Positions 25,547 to 35,204 of a DNA stretch of 64,000 nt are shown here, one piece after another. Both the position numbers and the translations under genes were made by a program. Under the pieces are notes generated by a model, which saw nothing but the letters and a program-made list of their open reading frames with translations, was not told the origin of the DNA and searched no databases. The stretch lies in assembly GCF_042427745.1 (NCBI RefSeq), contig NZ_JBHMFA010000006.1; one strand, written 5' to 3'. Positions within the stretch are counted from its first letter, which is position 1, and each line of letters begins with the position of its first letter. This stretch comes from Algibacter miyuki. Lineage in GTDB: Bacteria; Bacteroidota; Bacteroidia; Flavobacteriales; Flavobacteriaceae.

Positions 25547-28156
25547 ATGAATTTAAATAATTATACCATAAAATCGCAAGAAGCCATACAACAGGCGCAG
25601 CAAATTGCGCAAGGTTTTGGGCATCAACAAATAGAAAACGAACACCTTTTTAAAGGCATATTTGAAGTCGACGAAAACGTATTACCTTTTCTGTTAAAAA
25701 AATTAAACGTTAACATCACAATACTTCAGCAAACCTTAGAAAAACAATTAGAAAACTTCCCAAAAGTAACAGGAAGCGACCTAATGATTTCTCGCGAAGC
25801 TGGAAAAACCCTTAACGAAGCCGCTATCATTGCTAAAAAAATGAAAGACGACTACGTGTCTATCGAGCACCTTATTTTGGCTGTTTTTAAATCAAAAAGC
25901 AAAATAGCCCAAATGTTAAAAGACCAAGGTGTTACAGAAAAAGGACTAAACGCTGCCATAGACGAGCTTAGACAAGGCGAAAATGTAACCTCTCAAAGTC
26001 AAGAAGAGACTTACAATTCGTTAAACAAATTCGCTAAAAACCTGAATCAACTCGCTAAAGATGGTAAGTTAGATCCGGTAATTGGTCGTGACGAGGAAAT
26101 TCGTCGTATCCTGCAAATCCTATCCCGACGTACCAAAAACAACCCTATTTTGGTTGGTGAACCAGGAACAGGAAAAACAGCCATTGCGGAAGGTTTAGCA
26201 CATCGTATTGTAGACGGAGACATCCCAGAAAACCTAAAGGACAAGCAAATTTTCGCACTTGATATGGGCGCCCTTATTGCGGGTGCTAAATTTAAAGGTG
26301 AATTCGAAGAGCGTTTAAAAGCCGTAATCAAAGAAGTTACAACCAGCAATGGTGATGTGGTTTTATTTATTGACGAAATACACACCTTAGTTGGTGCTGG
26401 TGGCGGACAAGGTGCAATGGATGCAGCAAACATACTAAAACCTGCCTTAGCCCGTGGAGAACTACGTGCTATTGGTGCAACAACTTTAGATGAGTACCAA
26501 AAATATTTCGAAAAAGACAAAGCTTTAGAACGTCGTTTTCAAAAAGTAATGGTTAACGAACCTGATACGGAAAGTGCGATTTCTATTCTTCGTGGTATTA
26601 AAGAAAAATACGAAACACACCACAAAGTACGTATTAAAGATGAAGCTATTATTGGCGCTGTAGAATTATCAGAACGTTACATTACCAATCGTTTTTTACC
26701 AGACAAGGCCATCGATTTAATGGATGAAGCTGCTGCTAAACTACGTATGGAAATAAACTCTAAACCTGAAGAACTCGATGTTTTAGATAGAAAAGTAATG
26801 CAGTTAGAAATCGAAATCGAGGCCATTAAACGCGAAAAAGATGAAACCAAACTAAAATCGTTACGTTCCGATCTAGCCAATTTAAAAGAAGCTAGAAATG
26901 AACTAAACGCCAAATGGAAAAGTGAAAAAGATGTTGTAGATAACATACAGAACGCAAAACTAGCCATTGAATACTTCAAAATAGAAGCAGAAAAGGCTGA
27001 GCGCGAAGGAGATTATGGTAAAGTAGCCGAGTTACGTTACGGAAAAATAAAAGAAGCTCAAGAAAATTTAGAGCAACTTCAGAAAAACCTGCAAGACAAT
27101 CAAACCGAAAGTTCTTTAATTAAAGAAGAAGTCACCTATGATGATATTGCAGAGGTTGTTGCAAAATGGACAGGTATTCCGGTAACAAAAATGCTGCAAA
27201 GCGAACGCGAGAAACTGCTAAAACTAGAAAATCAACTACATAAACGTGTGGTTGGACAAGAAGAAGCTATTGAAGCTGTAAGTGATGCTGTACGAAGAAG
27301 CCGTGCAGGTTTGCAAAATCCGAAAAAACCTATTGGAACCTTTTTATTCTTAGGAACTACAGGTGTTGGAAAAACAGAGTTAGCGAAGGCCTTAGCAGAA
27401 TATTTATTCGACGATGAAAATGCCATGACCCGTATAGACATGAGCGAATATCAGGAGCGACATGCCGTAAGCAGACTTGTTGGAGCACCTCCAGGATACG
27501 TAGGCTATGATGAAGGAGGACAGCTAACTGAAGCGGTAAGACGTAAACCGTACTCTGTAGTGTTATTAGATGAAATAGAAAAAGCACATCCAGATACGTT
27601 CAACATTTTGTTGCAAGTTTTAGACGAAGGCCATTTAACAGACAACAAAGGTCGATTGGCTGATTTTAAAAATACGATTATCATCATGACTTCTAACATG
27701 GGAAGCCAGATCATACAAGATCGTTTTGAAGCCACAAAAGATATCGATTCCGCTATTGAAGCTGCGAAAGTAGATGTATTAGCATTGTTGAAACAAACTG
27801 TACGTCCTGAGTTTTTAAACCGAATTGATGATACCGTAATGTTTACACCGTTAAGCAAAGAAAACATTATTGATATTGTAGGTTTACAACTTAAAGGCAT
27901 CACCAAAATGATTGCCCAACAAGGTATTACTTTTGATGCTACAGCAGAAGCTTTAAGCTATTTAGCCGATAAAGGGTATCAACCAGAATACGGTGCAAGA
28001 CCAGTAAAACGTGTGATTCAAAAAGAAGTTTTAAACGCTTTAAGTAAGGAAATTTTAGCAGGAACGGTGACTACAGATAGCATCATCCTACTAGATACCT
28101 TCGATGATAAACTCGTTTTTAGAAACCAAAGTGATCTGGTTATAGAAGAGGTTTAA
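25547..28156 (+). CDS. clpB: ATP-dependent disaggregase ClpB
   Basis: This 869-residue protein is full length. It has the Clp N domain (about 1-145), AAA-1 with GEPGTGKTA (about 204-212) and FIDEIHTL, and the long coiled-coil middle domain (about 410-530) that distinguishes ClpB from ClpA/C. AAA-2 follows with GTTGVGKTE (about 603-611), GYVGYDEGG (pore loop) and LLDEIEKAHP. ClpB pulls apart protein aggregates with DnaK. It has its own terminator. Long antisense reading frames across it are shadows. Confidence 0.98.
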   Translation: MNLNNYTIKSQEAIQQAQQIAQGFGHQQIENEHLFKGIFEVDENVLPFLLKKLNVNITILQQTLEKQLENFPKVTGSDLMISREAGKTLNEAAIIAKKMKDDYVSIEHLILAVFKSKSKIAQMLKDQGVTEKGLNAAIDELRQGENVTSQSQEETYNSLNKFAKNLNQLAKDGKLDPVIGRDEEIRRILQILSRRTKNNPILVGEPGTGKTAIAEGLAHRIVDGDIPENLKDKQIFALDMGALIAGAKFKGEFEERLKAVIKEVTTSNGDVVLFIDEIHTLVGAGGGQGAMDAANILKPALARGELRAIGATTLDEYQKYFEKDKALERRFQKVMVNEPDTESAISILRGIKEKYETHHKVRIKDEAIIGAVELSERYITNRFLPDKAIDLMDEAAAKLRMEINSKPEELDVLDRKVMQLEIEIEAIKREKDETKLKSLRSDLANLKEARNELNAKWKSEKDVVDNIQNAKLAIEYFKIEAEKAEREGDYGKVAELRYGKIKEAQENLEQLQKNLQDNQTESSLIKEEVTYDDIAEVVAKWTGIPVTKMLQSEREKLLKLENQLHKRVVGQEEAIEAVSDAVRRSRAGLQNPKKPIGTFLFLGTTGVGKTELAKALAEYLFDDENAMTRIDMSEYQERHAVSRLVGAPPGYVGYDEGGQLTEAVRRKPYSVVLLDEIEKAHPDTFNILLQVLDEGHLTDNKGRLADFKNTIIIMTSNMGSQIIQDRFEATKDIDSAIEAAKVDVLALLKQTVRPEFLNRIDDTVMFTPLSKENIIDIVGLQLKGITKMIAQQGITFDATAEALSYLADKGYQPEYGARPVKRVIQKEVLNALSKEILAGTVTTDSIILLDTFDDKLVFRNQSDLVIEEV

Positions 28157-28602
28157 ATCTATAAGCCCTTAATAATCAAAATGAAAAAAACAGCGTAAGT
28201 CTCTTCAAGAAGCTTACGCTGTTCTTTTTATACAAATACTCGATAAAAAAAATTAAAAGTAAGAAAAAACTTAGCATTTATAATTATTCACATGCCTTTC
28301 GCTGAATATTCCACATAAACAGAAACACAAATAAACACTTAAAAATCAACAAAATAACCTCTTATTAATTTCAAAAAAACACTTCTTCATATAGAATAAT
28401 TTCTACAAAACCCTGATTTTAGTTAATTTTTCTACAAACGGAACCATGCACCTGCATTTCATCTAAAAAAATCATTTTTAAAACACCGCAACTTGAAAAG
28501 GCTTTAGCTTTGACTTCGAATTGTAACGACTTTAAACTCTCAATAAAAAAATTAAGCGTATTTCAATTCACCCCTAACGCATTACCATAAACTCTCTAAA
28601 TT
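28157..28602. other. Intergenic region, 446 bp, between clpB and deoC
   Basis: It contains the clpB terminator at its left end and otherwise AT-rich sequence leading to deoC. I see no further gene, repeat or clear promoter. Confidence 0.5.
28186..28228 (+). terminator. Intrinsic terminator of clpB
   Basis: AACAGCGTAAG (28189-28199) pairs with CTTACGCTGTT (from about 28213) over a loop of about 13 bases, followed by CTTTTT. An A run precedes it. Confidence 0.88.
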
Positions 28603-29256
28603 ATGATTTCAGCATACTTAGATTATACATTATTATCTCATACTGCTACCGAAGCAGAAATTATCAGCCTTTGTAATGAAGCCCGAAAAAGTAATTTAAA
28701 CAGCATCTGCATAAATAGCTGCTACGTTAAATTAGCGAAAGAACTTTTACTAGATACCGATGTAAAAATCTGTTCTACCGTTGGATTTCCTACAGGATCA
28801 GCATCCACCGAATCAAAAATATTTGAAGCTAAAAATGCCATTACTGAAGGCGCCCATGAAATTGACATGGTCATGAATTTAGGACTTTTAAAAAGTAAAA
28901 ATTACATTTCTGTAATGAAAGATATTAGCTCTGTGAAAAAAGCTATTGGAAAAACCATTTTAAAAGTAAACATAGAAATTTCAGAATTAAATAAAAACGA
29001 AATTGTAAAAGCATCACAACTTTGCATCGATGCGAATGCCGACTACATCAAAACTTCAACAGGTTTTTCTAAAAGCGGCGCCACCTTTACGGCGGTAAAA
29101 ATTATTAAGAAAACCGTAAGAGATTCTATACAAATTAAAGCTTCTGGAGATATTACCACCTTAGAAGCCGCTCAGAAATTTATTGATATCGGTGTTAGCC
29201 GTGTTGGTTTGAGCCCCAATTTAAAACTACGCAAAGCCCTTTTACGCCTTAATTAG
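28603..29256 (+). CDS. deoC: Deoxyribose-phosphate aldolase (divergent phosphate loops)
   Basis: This 217-residue TIM-barrel protein has the DERA signatures AYLDYTLLS at the start, STVGFPTGSA, EIDMVMN, YIKTSTGFSKSGAT with the Schiff-base Lys, and IKASGDIT with the second Lys. DERA splits deoxyribose-5-phosphate to acetaldehyde and glyceraldehyde-3-phosphate in nucleoside catabolism. Two phosphate-contact spots differ from the usual: KASGG is KASGD, and the closing G-x-S-S/A-G loop is GLSPN. The substrate phosphate grip may be altered. It is not linked to other nucleoside genes. Confidence 0.85.
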   Translation: MISAYLDYTLLSHTATEAEIISLCNEARKSNLNSICINSCYVKLAKELLLDTDVKICSTVGFPTGSASTESKIFEAKNAITEGAHEIDMVMNLGLLKSKNYISVMKDISSVKKAIGKTILKVNIEISELNKNEIVKASQLCIDANADYIKTSTGFSKSGATFTAVKIIKKTVRDSIQIKASGDITTLEAAQKFIDIGVSRVGLSPNLKLRKALLRLN

Positions 29257-29266
29257 GCTAGCACAA

Positions 29267-30112
29267 CTAATCCAGTAATTTAAACTGTATTATTTGCCCC
29301 GTAAACTTTTGCGACAAAGTATTTATAGCCGATGCTTTCAATTGAAATACCCGAGGATAGCCACCTGTAGTTTGACAATCTCGCATTAAAATGATTAATT
29401 TTCCCGACGGTGTTAATTGCACCGTTCCAGGAAGTACCGGCGATGTAATTATAGAGTTTAACGTATTTGAAACCACCTCTTCCAACTGATAAGCCATACG
29501 ATTATTATTTTTCGATACCGTAAAACTACCATCCAAAAGCAGCTTTTGTTGATGGTTCGATAAATACTCAAACTCCGGCCCACTATAAACTTCTAAAATT
29601 TCAGACTCCATATAAGCAGCATTAACACGGATTTTAGCATGACCTCTCCCAGTACTTTCAGAAGCATCATACGTCAATTCATCATTTTTAAGTATCGTTA
29701 CAGCTTTCGTTATGTTTTGATACATACTTTTACTCTGCATCACGATTTCTGCGTTAAAACCACCTAAAACAGCCAAATAACACCTAAATCCTGCTTGTGC
29801 TTTACCAAAAGACAACACATCGCCAGGCTTAATTGCTATAAAATCATAGTTCCGAATGCGATTATTATTCAATTTTGGTGTCATGTCCGCTCCTGAAATC
29901 GCAATACATGTGCTTTTTGTAAATTGAAAGGTTCCGCCAATCATCGTCATTTCAATTACAGCTTCATTTTCCGAATTCCCCAATAAGGCATTTGCCAACC
30001 GTACTGCTTTTCGATCCATAACGCCTGAATATGGCACACCAAATTCCTGAAAGCCTAAGCGTCCAAAATCTTGTATCGAGGAATAAAATCCTGTTTTTAA
30101 AACCAGAATCAT
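29267..30112 (-). CDS. pxpC: 5-oxoprolinase subunit PxpC
   Basis: This 281-residue protein of the carboxyltransferase AHS2 fold has IQDFGRLGFQEFGVPYSGVMD near the start, then AISGADMTP and a late MRDCQTTGGYPR. PxpC joins PxpB and PxpA to open 5-oxoproline to glutamate with ATP. Its ATG overlaps the pxpB stop (ATGA, 30109-30112), so subunit ratios are probably held by coupled translation. It converges with deoC with an 11-base gap. Confidence 0.93.
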   Translation of the reverse strand: MILVLKTGFYSSIQDFGRLGFQEFGVPYSGVMDRKAVRLANALLGNSENEAVIEMTMIGGTFQFTKSTCIAISGADMTPKLNNNRIRNYDFIAIKPGDVLSFGKAQAGFRCYLAVLGGFNAEIVMQSKSMYQNITKAVTILKNDELTYDASESTGRGHAKIRVNAAYMESEILEVYSGPEFEYLSNHQQKLLLDGSFTVSKNNNRMAYQLEEVVSNTLNSIITSPVLPGTVQLTPSGKLIILMRDCQTTGGYPRVFQLKASAINTLSQKFTGQIIQFKLLD

Positions 30113-30834
30113 AGTATAGAATTTTCAATTTGATACACACCCGCCTCTACTAAAACTTTAATTTCCTGATGTTTTTCTAAAGAAACAGGATAAAACTGAA
30201 CACGATCTCCCGCTTTTGCAAAACAGGGTTTTTCTTTTGAAATATCAAAAAAGTTAATCGGTGAATTCCCAATAATATTCCAGCCACCAGGACTTGTATT
30301 TGGATACACGCCTGTTTGATTTCCACCTATAGCCACAGCCCCTTTTTCAACATGTAATCTTGGTGTCGATTTTCGAGGTGTCTGAAGTGCCTTATTCAAA
30401 CCTCCGAGATATAAAAAGCCTGGTAAAAAACCAATAAAGTAGACCGTATAAACGGCTTCGGAATGTTGCTTAATAAATTCTATTTCAGACATGTTTTTAG
30501 CTCCCGAAATAGAAGCCAAATCTAACGAAAACAAAGCGTCATAACACACAGGAATTCGCCACAAAATAGCTTTCGAAATATTAGCCTTATTTCTTGTTGC
30601 ATAGATTTTATCTATAATAACTATTTGCAAACTCAAACAATTAACACTTTCATCATAAATAACTATTAATGAGTTGTATGCGGAATTTACTTGAACTAAA
30701 TATTTAATATTTGATTTTTCAATAATGTCTTTAAAATAAAGTACATCACGTAAAACAATCTCATCAATAACCGCTGGCCATTCAACTAAAACAGCATGCG
30801 CTCCATAGGTTTTATACTGAAGTTTAAAAGCCAT
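30109..30834 (-). CDS. pxpB: 5-oxoprolinase subunit PxpB
   Basis: This 241-residue protein of the AHS1 (KipI-like) family has VYTVYFIGFLPGFLYLGGL, LQTPRKSTPRLHVEKGAVAIGG and SPGGWNIIGNSP, all conserved in PxpB. It forms the two-subunit core with PxpC. It lies 6 bases after pxpA and overlaps pxpC by 4 bases. The N-terminal half (about 1-90) is less conserved and includes one Cys-rich spot (NCLSLQ). Confidence 0.93.
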   Translation of the reverse strand: MAFKLQYKTYGAHAVLVEWPAVIDEIVLRDVLYFKDIIEKSNIKYLVQVNSAYNSLIVIYDESVNCLSLQIVIIDKIYATRNKANISKAILWRIPVCYDALFSLDLASISGAKNMSEIEFIKQHSEAVYTVYFIGFLPGFLYLGGLNKALQTPRKSTPRLHVEKGAVAIGGNQTGVYPNTSPGGWNIIGNSPINFFDISKEKPCFAKAGDRVQFYPVSLEKHQEIKVLVEAGVYQIENSIL

Positions 30835-30840
30835 TAAATT

Positions 30841-31581
30841 TTATTGAATTTGAACACCACAATTGATTAGTTTTCGCTTTAAATTTTTAATCAAATTTAT
30901 AGCATTAGGATGATCGCCATGTATACAAAAAGTATTCGCCAAAATCTCGATTTCAGAGCCATCGATAGTCTTTACTTTATCTTCAGAAATCATTCTAAAA
31001 ACATGTTCAAATACAGTATCAGCATCATGAATTATAGCATTATTTTCCTGCCTAGAAACTAAGGTTAAATCTGTATTATAATTTCTATCAGCAAACGCTT
31101 CGTAGGTTATTTTAATATTATTTTCTAGAGCCAAATCAGCAATTACAGAATGATATGGCACGTAAAGTTTTACAGGAAGCATTAAAGATTTCATCACTTC
31201 AACAATTACGTTAGCCACCTTTTTGTCGGTTGCAGCCAAATTATAAAGTGCGCCATGTGGCTTGATGTGATACAGCCGAGCGTGCTCACTTTTCAGAACC
31301 TCTAATAAATCTTTAATTTGATGTTTAATGGAAGCATACAAAGCTACGCAAGACATATCTACAGCTTTTCTTCCGAAGTTTTCTTTATCTGGAAACGAAG
31401 GATGCGCTCCAATTTTTACGCGATATTGCTTAGCTAGCCGAACTACATCCCGCATGGTTTCAAGCGAACCAGCATGCCCACCACAAGCGATATTGCAAGA
31501 TGAAATATGAGGCATTAATAACGCTTCGTTACCAACCCCCTCGCCTAGATCAACATTAATATCAATTGTTTTATTTTTCAC
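30841..31581 (-). CDS. pxpA: 5-oxoprolinase subunit PxpA (LamB/YcsF family)
   Basis: This 246-residue protein has IDINVDLGEG, SCNIACGGHAG, IGAHPSFPD, GRKAVDM and HIKPHGALYN, which together mark PxpA. Start is GTG at 31581; no ATG lies near, and the motif DINVDLGEG begins 7 residues later as usual. The cytoplasmic PxpABC enzyme salvages pyroglutamate, a damage product of Gln and Glu. DUF2891 precedes it by 24 bases. The permease genes often linked to this set elsewhere are absent. Confidence 0.95.
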   Translation of the reverse strand: MKNKTIDINVDLGEGVGNEALLMPHISSCNIACGGHAGSLETMRDVVRLAKQYRVKIGAHPSFPDKENFGRKAVDMSCVALYASIKHQIKDLLEVLKSEHARLYHIKPHGALYNLAATDKKVANVIVEVMKSLMLPVKLYVPYHSVIADLALENNIKITYEAFADRNYNTDLTLVSRQENNAIIHDADTVFEHVFRMISEDKVKTIDGSEIEILANTFCIHGDHPNAINLIKNLKRKLINCGVQIQ

Positions 31582-31605
31582 TACACTAAGTTAGTGAATT
31601 TTAAA

Positions 31606-32718
31606 CTATTCAGAATAAGAATTTAAGGCATAAATAGCAAAACTACCCAACCAATGCCCACCTTCGTAGCTATCTCCGAAAATACTAGGTAAAGAATGGT
31701 TTATATGCTCTGTAGCAACGTTTTTCAAGTGAGCGTATTCAGGTAAATCTTCGGCTATTTTATTCAAACTCCATGCTCTAGAGAAGTTTAAACCATCTAA
31801 ATGCACCAAATGCCCATCAGTTCTATCAGAAACCTTCCCTGTTTCCAAAGTAAAGTTTTTGTTTTTCAGCTGTGGTAAAAAAGCATCCAGCCAAGTTTTA
31901 TAAGTTTCAAGCGGTAATAAACGCTTCATTAAAGCAGCCTCCTCTAAACACGGTGATAAAAAATCGGATCCACCAGGCTCCCATGACATCGGGCAATTTT
32001 CATCCTTTAGAAAGAAGAATTTAGCACGTGTTTCAATAGCTGTTTTAAACACTTCGTTATTTACAGCTTTAGCATAATCGTAAGCAAAGGACATTCCGAA
32101 AGCCGTATTACTATGCGTACCTACTCGGGTTGGATAATTCAGTTTAGGAAGATATTCGATATATTTTTCAACAATTATATCGGTTAGAGGTTGTAAATTT
32201 TTCTCAAGAATTCGGGCGGTATCATTATCCCAAGTATGAAGTTCTTCTGCCAATTTCAACAACCAAGCCCAACCATAAGTTCGCTCGAAAGATGTATTAT
32301 ACTTACCAGAGAAATACAATACCTCACCTTCAATGTTTACTTTAGATAAGTTATGTAGTAATTTGTTTTCTAATTCTTTATGATTATAAATATCCGGATT
32401 ATTTTTAAGTAAACTAACCAAACTCCAATGCCCATGCACCGCAGAATGCCAATCGAAACAACCGTAAAATGCAGGATGTAAAGCTGCAGGTGATTTCAAA
32501 TCTTCGTCGCCTCCTAAGGTTTGTGATAGCTTGTTTGGGTATTCAGTATTTATACAATGTAACGGTAACGCTGCTAAAAGATTCGCTTGCTCTAAATCGA
32601 GTTTAGGAACTGCTTTAATAGAAATTTCAACAGGAACAACCTCTACATTTTGCTTCTCTTCGGGTTGCTTACAAGCCGAAAATAAAATTAAAAGAACTAA
32701 AATAAAACGCTGCATCAT
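31606..32718 (-). CDS. DUF2891 family lipoprotein
   Basis: This 370-residue protein has a lipobox (LLILFSACK, Cys about 16). The mature part carries the DUF2891 pattern: HPAFYGCFDWHSAVHGHW, ERTYGWAWLLKLAEELH, GTHSNTAFGMSFAYDYA and ENCPMSWEPGGSDFLSPC. An alpha/alpha toroid glycosidase-like fold is plausible. It is upstream of pxpA by 24 bases, in a pairing I recall from other Bacteroidota. A link to pyroglutamate use is inferred from this association only. Confidence 0.85.
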   Translation of the reverse strand: MMQRFILVLLILFSACKQPEEKQNVEVVPVEISIKAVPKLDLEQANLLAALPLHCINTEYPNKLSQTLGGDEDLKSPAALHPAFYGCFDWHSAVHGHWSLVSLLKNNPDIYNHKELENKLLHNLSKVNIEGEVLYFSGKYNTSFERTYGWAWLLKLAEELHTWDNDTARILEKNLQPLTDIIVEKYIEYLPKLNYPTRVGTHSNTAFGMSFAYDYAKAVNNEVFKTAIETRAKFFFLKDENCPMSWEPGGSDFLSPCLEEAALMKRLLPLETYKTWLDAFLPQLKNKNFTLETGKVSDRTDGHLVHLDGLNFSRAWSLNKIAEDLPEYAHLKNVATEHINHSLPSIFGDSYEGGHWLGSFAIYALNSYSE

Positions 32719-32736
32719 GAATTTATAGTTTAGGAT

Positions 32737-33828
32737 TTATCGTGGCAAAAACCGATCGAATGATTGCCAATACTTATCTTTATATATATCGAATTCTATC
32801 TTTATACGATTCGAATATTTCTGTTGAATTTGATAAAACACTTTAGAGGGTTTTCTAAAATCGGCACAAGCAAAATAGACTTCACGAACATTTTCGGCAG
32901 TTTGCCTTCCAATATTCAAATAACCATCAGCATCTTTTAATTCCTGAATAATTTCATCTTCAATCGTATTCAGTAACTCGTAAGTCGCTTCATCTGGCAT
33001 ACCATTCGCGCTAATACCTTTATACTCCAATTCTATTTCAGCAATCCAAGGATGAGATGCCTTACTATCCCAGTTTAATAAATCCATATTAACCACTGCC
33101 AATAAAGGGAAACCCGATTTCAAACTAGCTTCTAGTGCTGAATAATTATCGTTTTCTGTGGAATGGCGTACGCCTTCGTATTTTTCGATAAACTCCTTTT
33201 CTCTCCAAATTAAAAAGGCATTTAACTTTTCAATAGGAACAAGTTCCGCCGTGGCAGCTTTCTCGCTAATAACTTCCAAATTATCGATAACAGATACCGA
33301 TTTAAGCTCTCCTAAAGCATTATCTAGAAATAAATAAACTCCATTAGTAACATCTGCACTATTAGCTTCATTTAAGTCTGGATGTGTTATTGTAATATCG
33401 ATTTCATCAGGGAAATCACCTAAATCATTGGAATAAAAATGAAGCGTATCTTTACTGAATTTAAGCGCATCCATTTCCACTGCTGATGTATCAAACCCTG
33501 ACTCTGGCTTTAGTGCTGTAATTCGCCAGCCCTTTATTTCAGGAGCTTCACGAACCAAGTCTTCAATAAAAGCGATGTTTTTTATATCACCATCGGCTGT
33601 TAGAATTAATTCAGCCGTATCCGCATCAAACATACCCGCCAAAAACCAATAGCCTTTTTTTAAAGCGTCAAGTTTCGGGGAAAGCTTGCTGAAAAAATCG
33701 TTGCTAATATCCCCCTCATTTTTAACCACTTTATGAAATGATTTTTCATTCTGAACAAACCACTCCCAAAAATCGGCATTAGAATTTATCGGAATTTCCT
33801 TTTTCAAGAACTTTTTAAAAAAACCCAT
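32737..33828 (-). CDS. DUF695 family protein
   Basis: This 363-residue acidic cytoplasmic protein has FWEWFVQNEKSFH at residues 21-33, GYWFLAGMFD, and APEIKGWRITALKP, the DUF695 domain in the first ~130 residues. The second part repeats a related alpha/beta pattern (PWIAEIELEYKGISANGMPD, then FYQIQQKYSNRIKIEFDIYKD), which may be the family member of unknown function DUF695/RraB-like. It lies 18 bases before the DUF2891 gene and 56 after murA. Confidence 0.75.
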   Translation of the reverse strand: MGFFKKFLKKEIPINSNADFWEWFVQNEKSFHKVVKNEGDISNDFFSKLSPKLDALKKGYWFLAGMFDADTAELILTADGDIKNIAFIEDLVREAPEIKGWRITALKPESGFDTSAVEMDALKFSKDTLHFYSNDLGDFPDEIDITITHPDLNEANSADVTNGVYLFLDNALGELKSVSVIDNLEVISEKAATAELVPIEKLNAFLIWREKEFIEKYEGVRHSTENDNYSALEASLKSGFPLLAVVNMDLLNWDSKASHPWIAEIELEYKGISANGMPDEATYELLNTIEDEIIQELKDADGYLNIGRQTAENVREVYFACADFRKPSKVFYQIQQKYSNRIKIEFDIYKDKYWQSFDRFLPR

Positions 33829-33884
33829 AACAAATAATAAAGTAAATCAATCGATAAAAAATTCTACTAAAGATGAAACAACAC

Positions 33885-35195
33885 CTAGTCTACACGTTCT
33901 ATTTTCGCACCAATGGCACGTAAACGCGAGTCGATATTTTCGTATCCACGATCTATTTGCTCTATATTTTGAATGGTTGACGTTCCTTTAGCTGAAAGTG
34001 CCGCAATAAGTAATGACACACCCGCACGAATATCTGGCGAGGTCATCGTTGTTGCTTTTAAGGTCGATTTAAAATCGTGACCAATAACGGTAGCACGATG
34101 CGGATCGCATAAAATAATTTTTGCTCCCATATCGATCAATTTATCCACGAAGAATAAACGACTTTCGAACATTTTTTGATGTATTAGCACACTTCCTCTT
34201 GCTTGTGTAGCCACAACAAGAATGATACTCAATAAATCTGGTGTAAAACCAGGCCAAGGTGCATCAGAAATGGTTAAAATAGAACCATCGATATAACTTT
34301 GAATTTCGTAACCATTGGTATGTGCAGGAATATGAATATCATCGCCTTGCTTTTCTACCGTAATTCCTAATTTTCGGAATACACTAGGAATAACACCTAA
34401 ATCGTCCCAACTTACATTGGTAATGGTTAGTTCGCTTTTCGTCATAGCCGCAAGCCCAATCCAACTTCCTATTTCAATCATATCAGGCAACATACGATGT
34501 TCTGTGCCACCTAAAGCTTTAACCCCTTCAATGATTAACATATTTGAACCTACACCGCTAATTTTAGCGCCCATTCTGTTCAGCATTTTACATAACTGCT
34601 GCAAATAAGGCTCGCAAGCTGCATTGTAAATTGTTGTTGTACCACGTGCTAACACAGCAGCCATAACAATATTTGCGGTTCCGGTAACCGATGCTTCTTC
34701 AAGCAACATATAGGTTCCCGTTAAATATTCGGCTTCAACGCCGTAAAACTGATCTTCTTTACTATATCTAAATTTTGCCCCTAAATTAATTAAGCCTTCA
34801 AAATGGGTATCTAAACGACGACGCCCAATTTTATCGCCTCCTGGTTTCGGAATATACCCTTTACCAAAACGTGCTAATAACGGCCCAACAATCATGATAG
34901 AGCCACGTAAACCACGACCATCTATTTTAAAGGCATCTGATTCTAAATATTCTAAATTAACTTCATCGGCTTGAAAAGTATAACTTCCTTTACCTATATT
35001 CTCAACTTTGACACCCAGCTTTTTCAACAAGTTTATAAGCTTATTGACATCAATTATATCTGGAATATTGTTAATTGTAACCAATTCTGGAGTTAACAGA
35101 ACGGCACATAAAATTTGTAAAGCTTCGTTTTTTGCTCCTTGAGGCTGGATTTTTCCTTTTAGTTGGTGTCCACCTTCAATCTTAAATGTTCCCAT
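33885..35195 (-). CDS. murA: UDP-N-acetylglucosamine 1-carboxyvinyltransferase MurA
   Basis: This 436-residue inside-out alpha/beta barrel protein catalyses the first committed step of peptidoglycan synthesis, PEP plus UDP-GlcNAc. K22-N23 near the start (QGAKNEAL), the R-containing FKIDGRGLRGS and TGTANIVMAA are all present. The PEP-loop residue equivalent to Cys115 of E. coli is Asp (D121 in PGGDKIGRRRLD). Cys is the fosfomycin target, and Asp at this site is known to give resistance in mycobacterial and chlamydial MurA. It follows DUF4290 by 9 bases. Confidence 0.97.
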   Translation of the reverse strand: MGTFKIEGGHQLKGKIQPQGAKNEALQILCAVLLTPELVTINNIPDIIDVNKLINLLKKLGVKVENIGKGSYTFQADEVNLEYLESDAFKIDGRGLRGSIMIVGPLLARFGKGYIPKPGGDKIGRRRLDTHFEGLINLGAKFRYSKEDQFYGVEAEYLTGTYMLLEEASVTGTANIVMAAVLARGTTTIYNAACEPYLQQLCKMLNRMGAKISGVGSNMLIIEGVKALGGTEHRMLPDMIEIGSWIGLAAMTKSELTITNVSWDDLGVIPSVFRKLGITVEKQGDDIHIPAHTNGYEIQSYIDGSILTISDAPWPGFTPDLLSIILVVATQARGSVLIHQKMFESRLFFVDKLIDMGAKIILCDPHRATVIGHDFKSTLKATTMTSPDIRAGVSLLIAALSAKGTSTIQNIEQIDRGYENIDSRLRAIGAKIERVD

Positions 35196-35204
35196 GCGTA
35201 AAAA

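Noticed and set aside
26047..26520. Long minus-strand open frame inside clpB
   Set aside because: It overlaps the conserved AAA-1 region of ClpB and shows only Ser/Arg-rich low-information protein; it is a codon-bias shadow. The same holds for 27505-27906.
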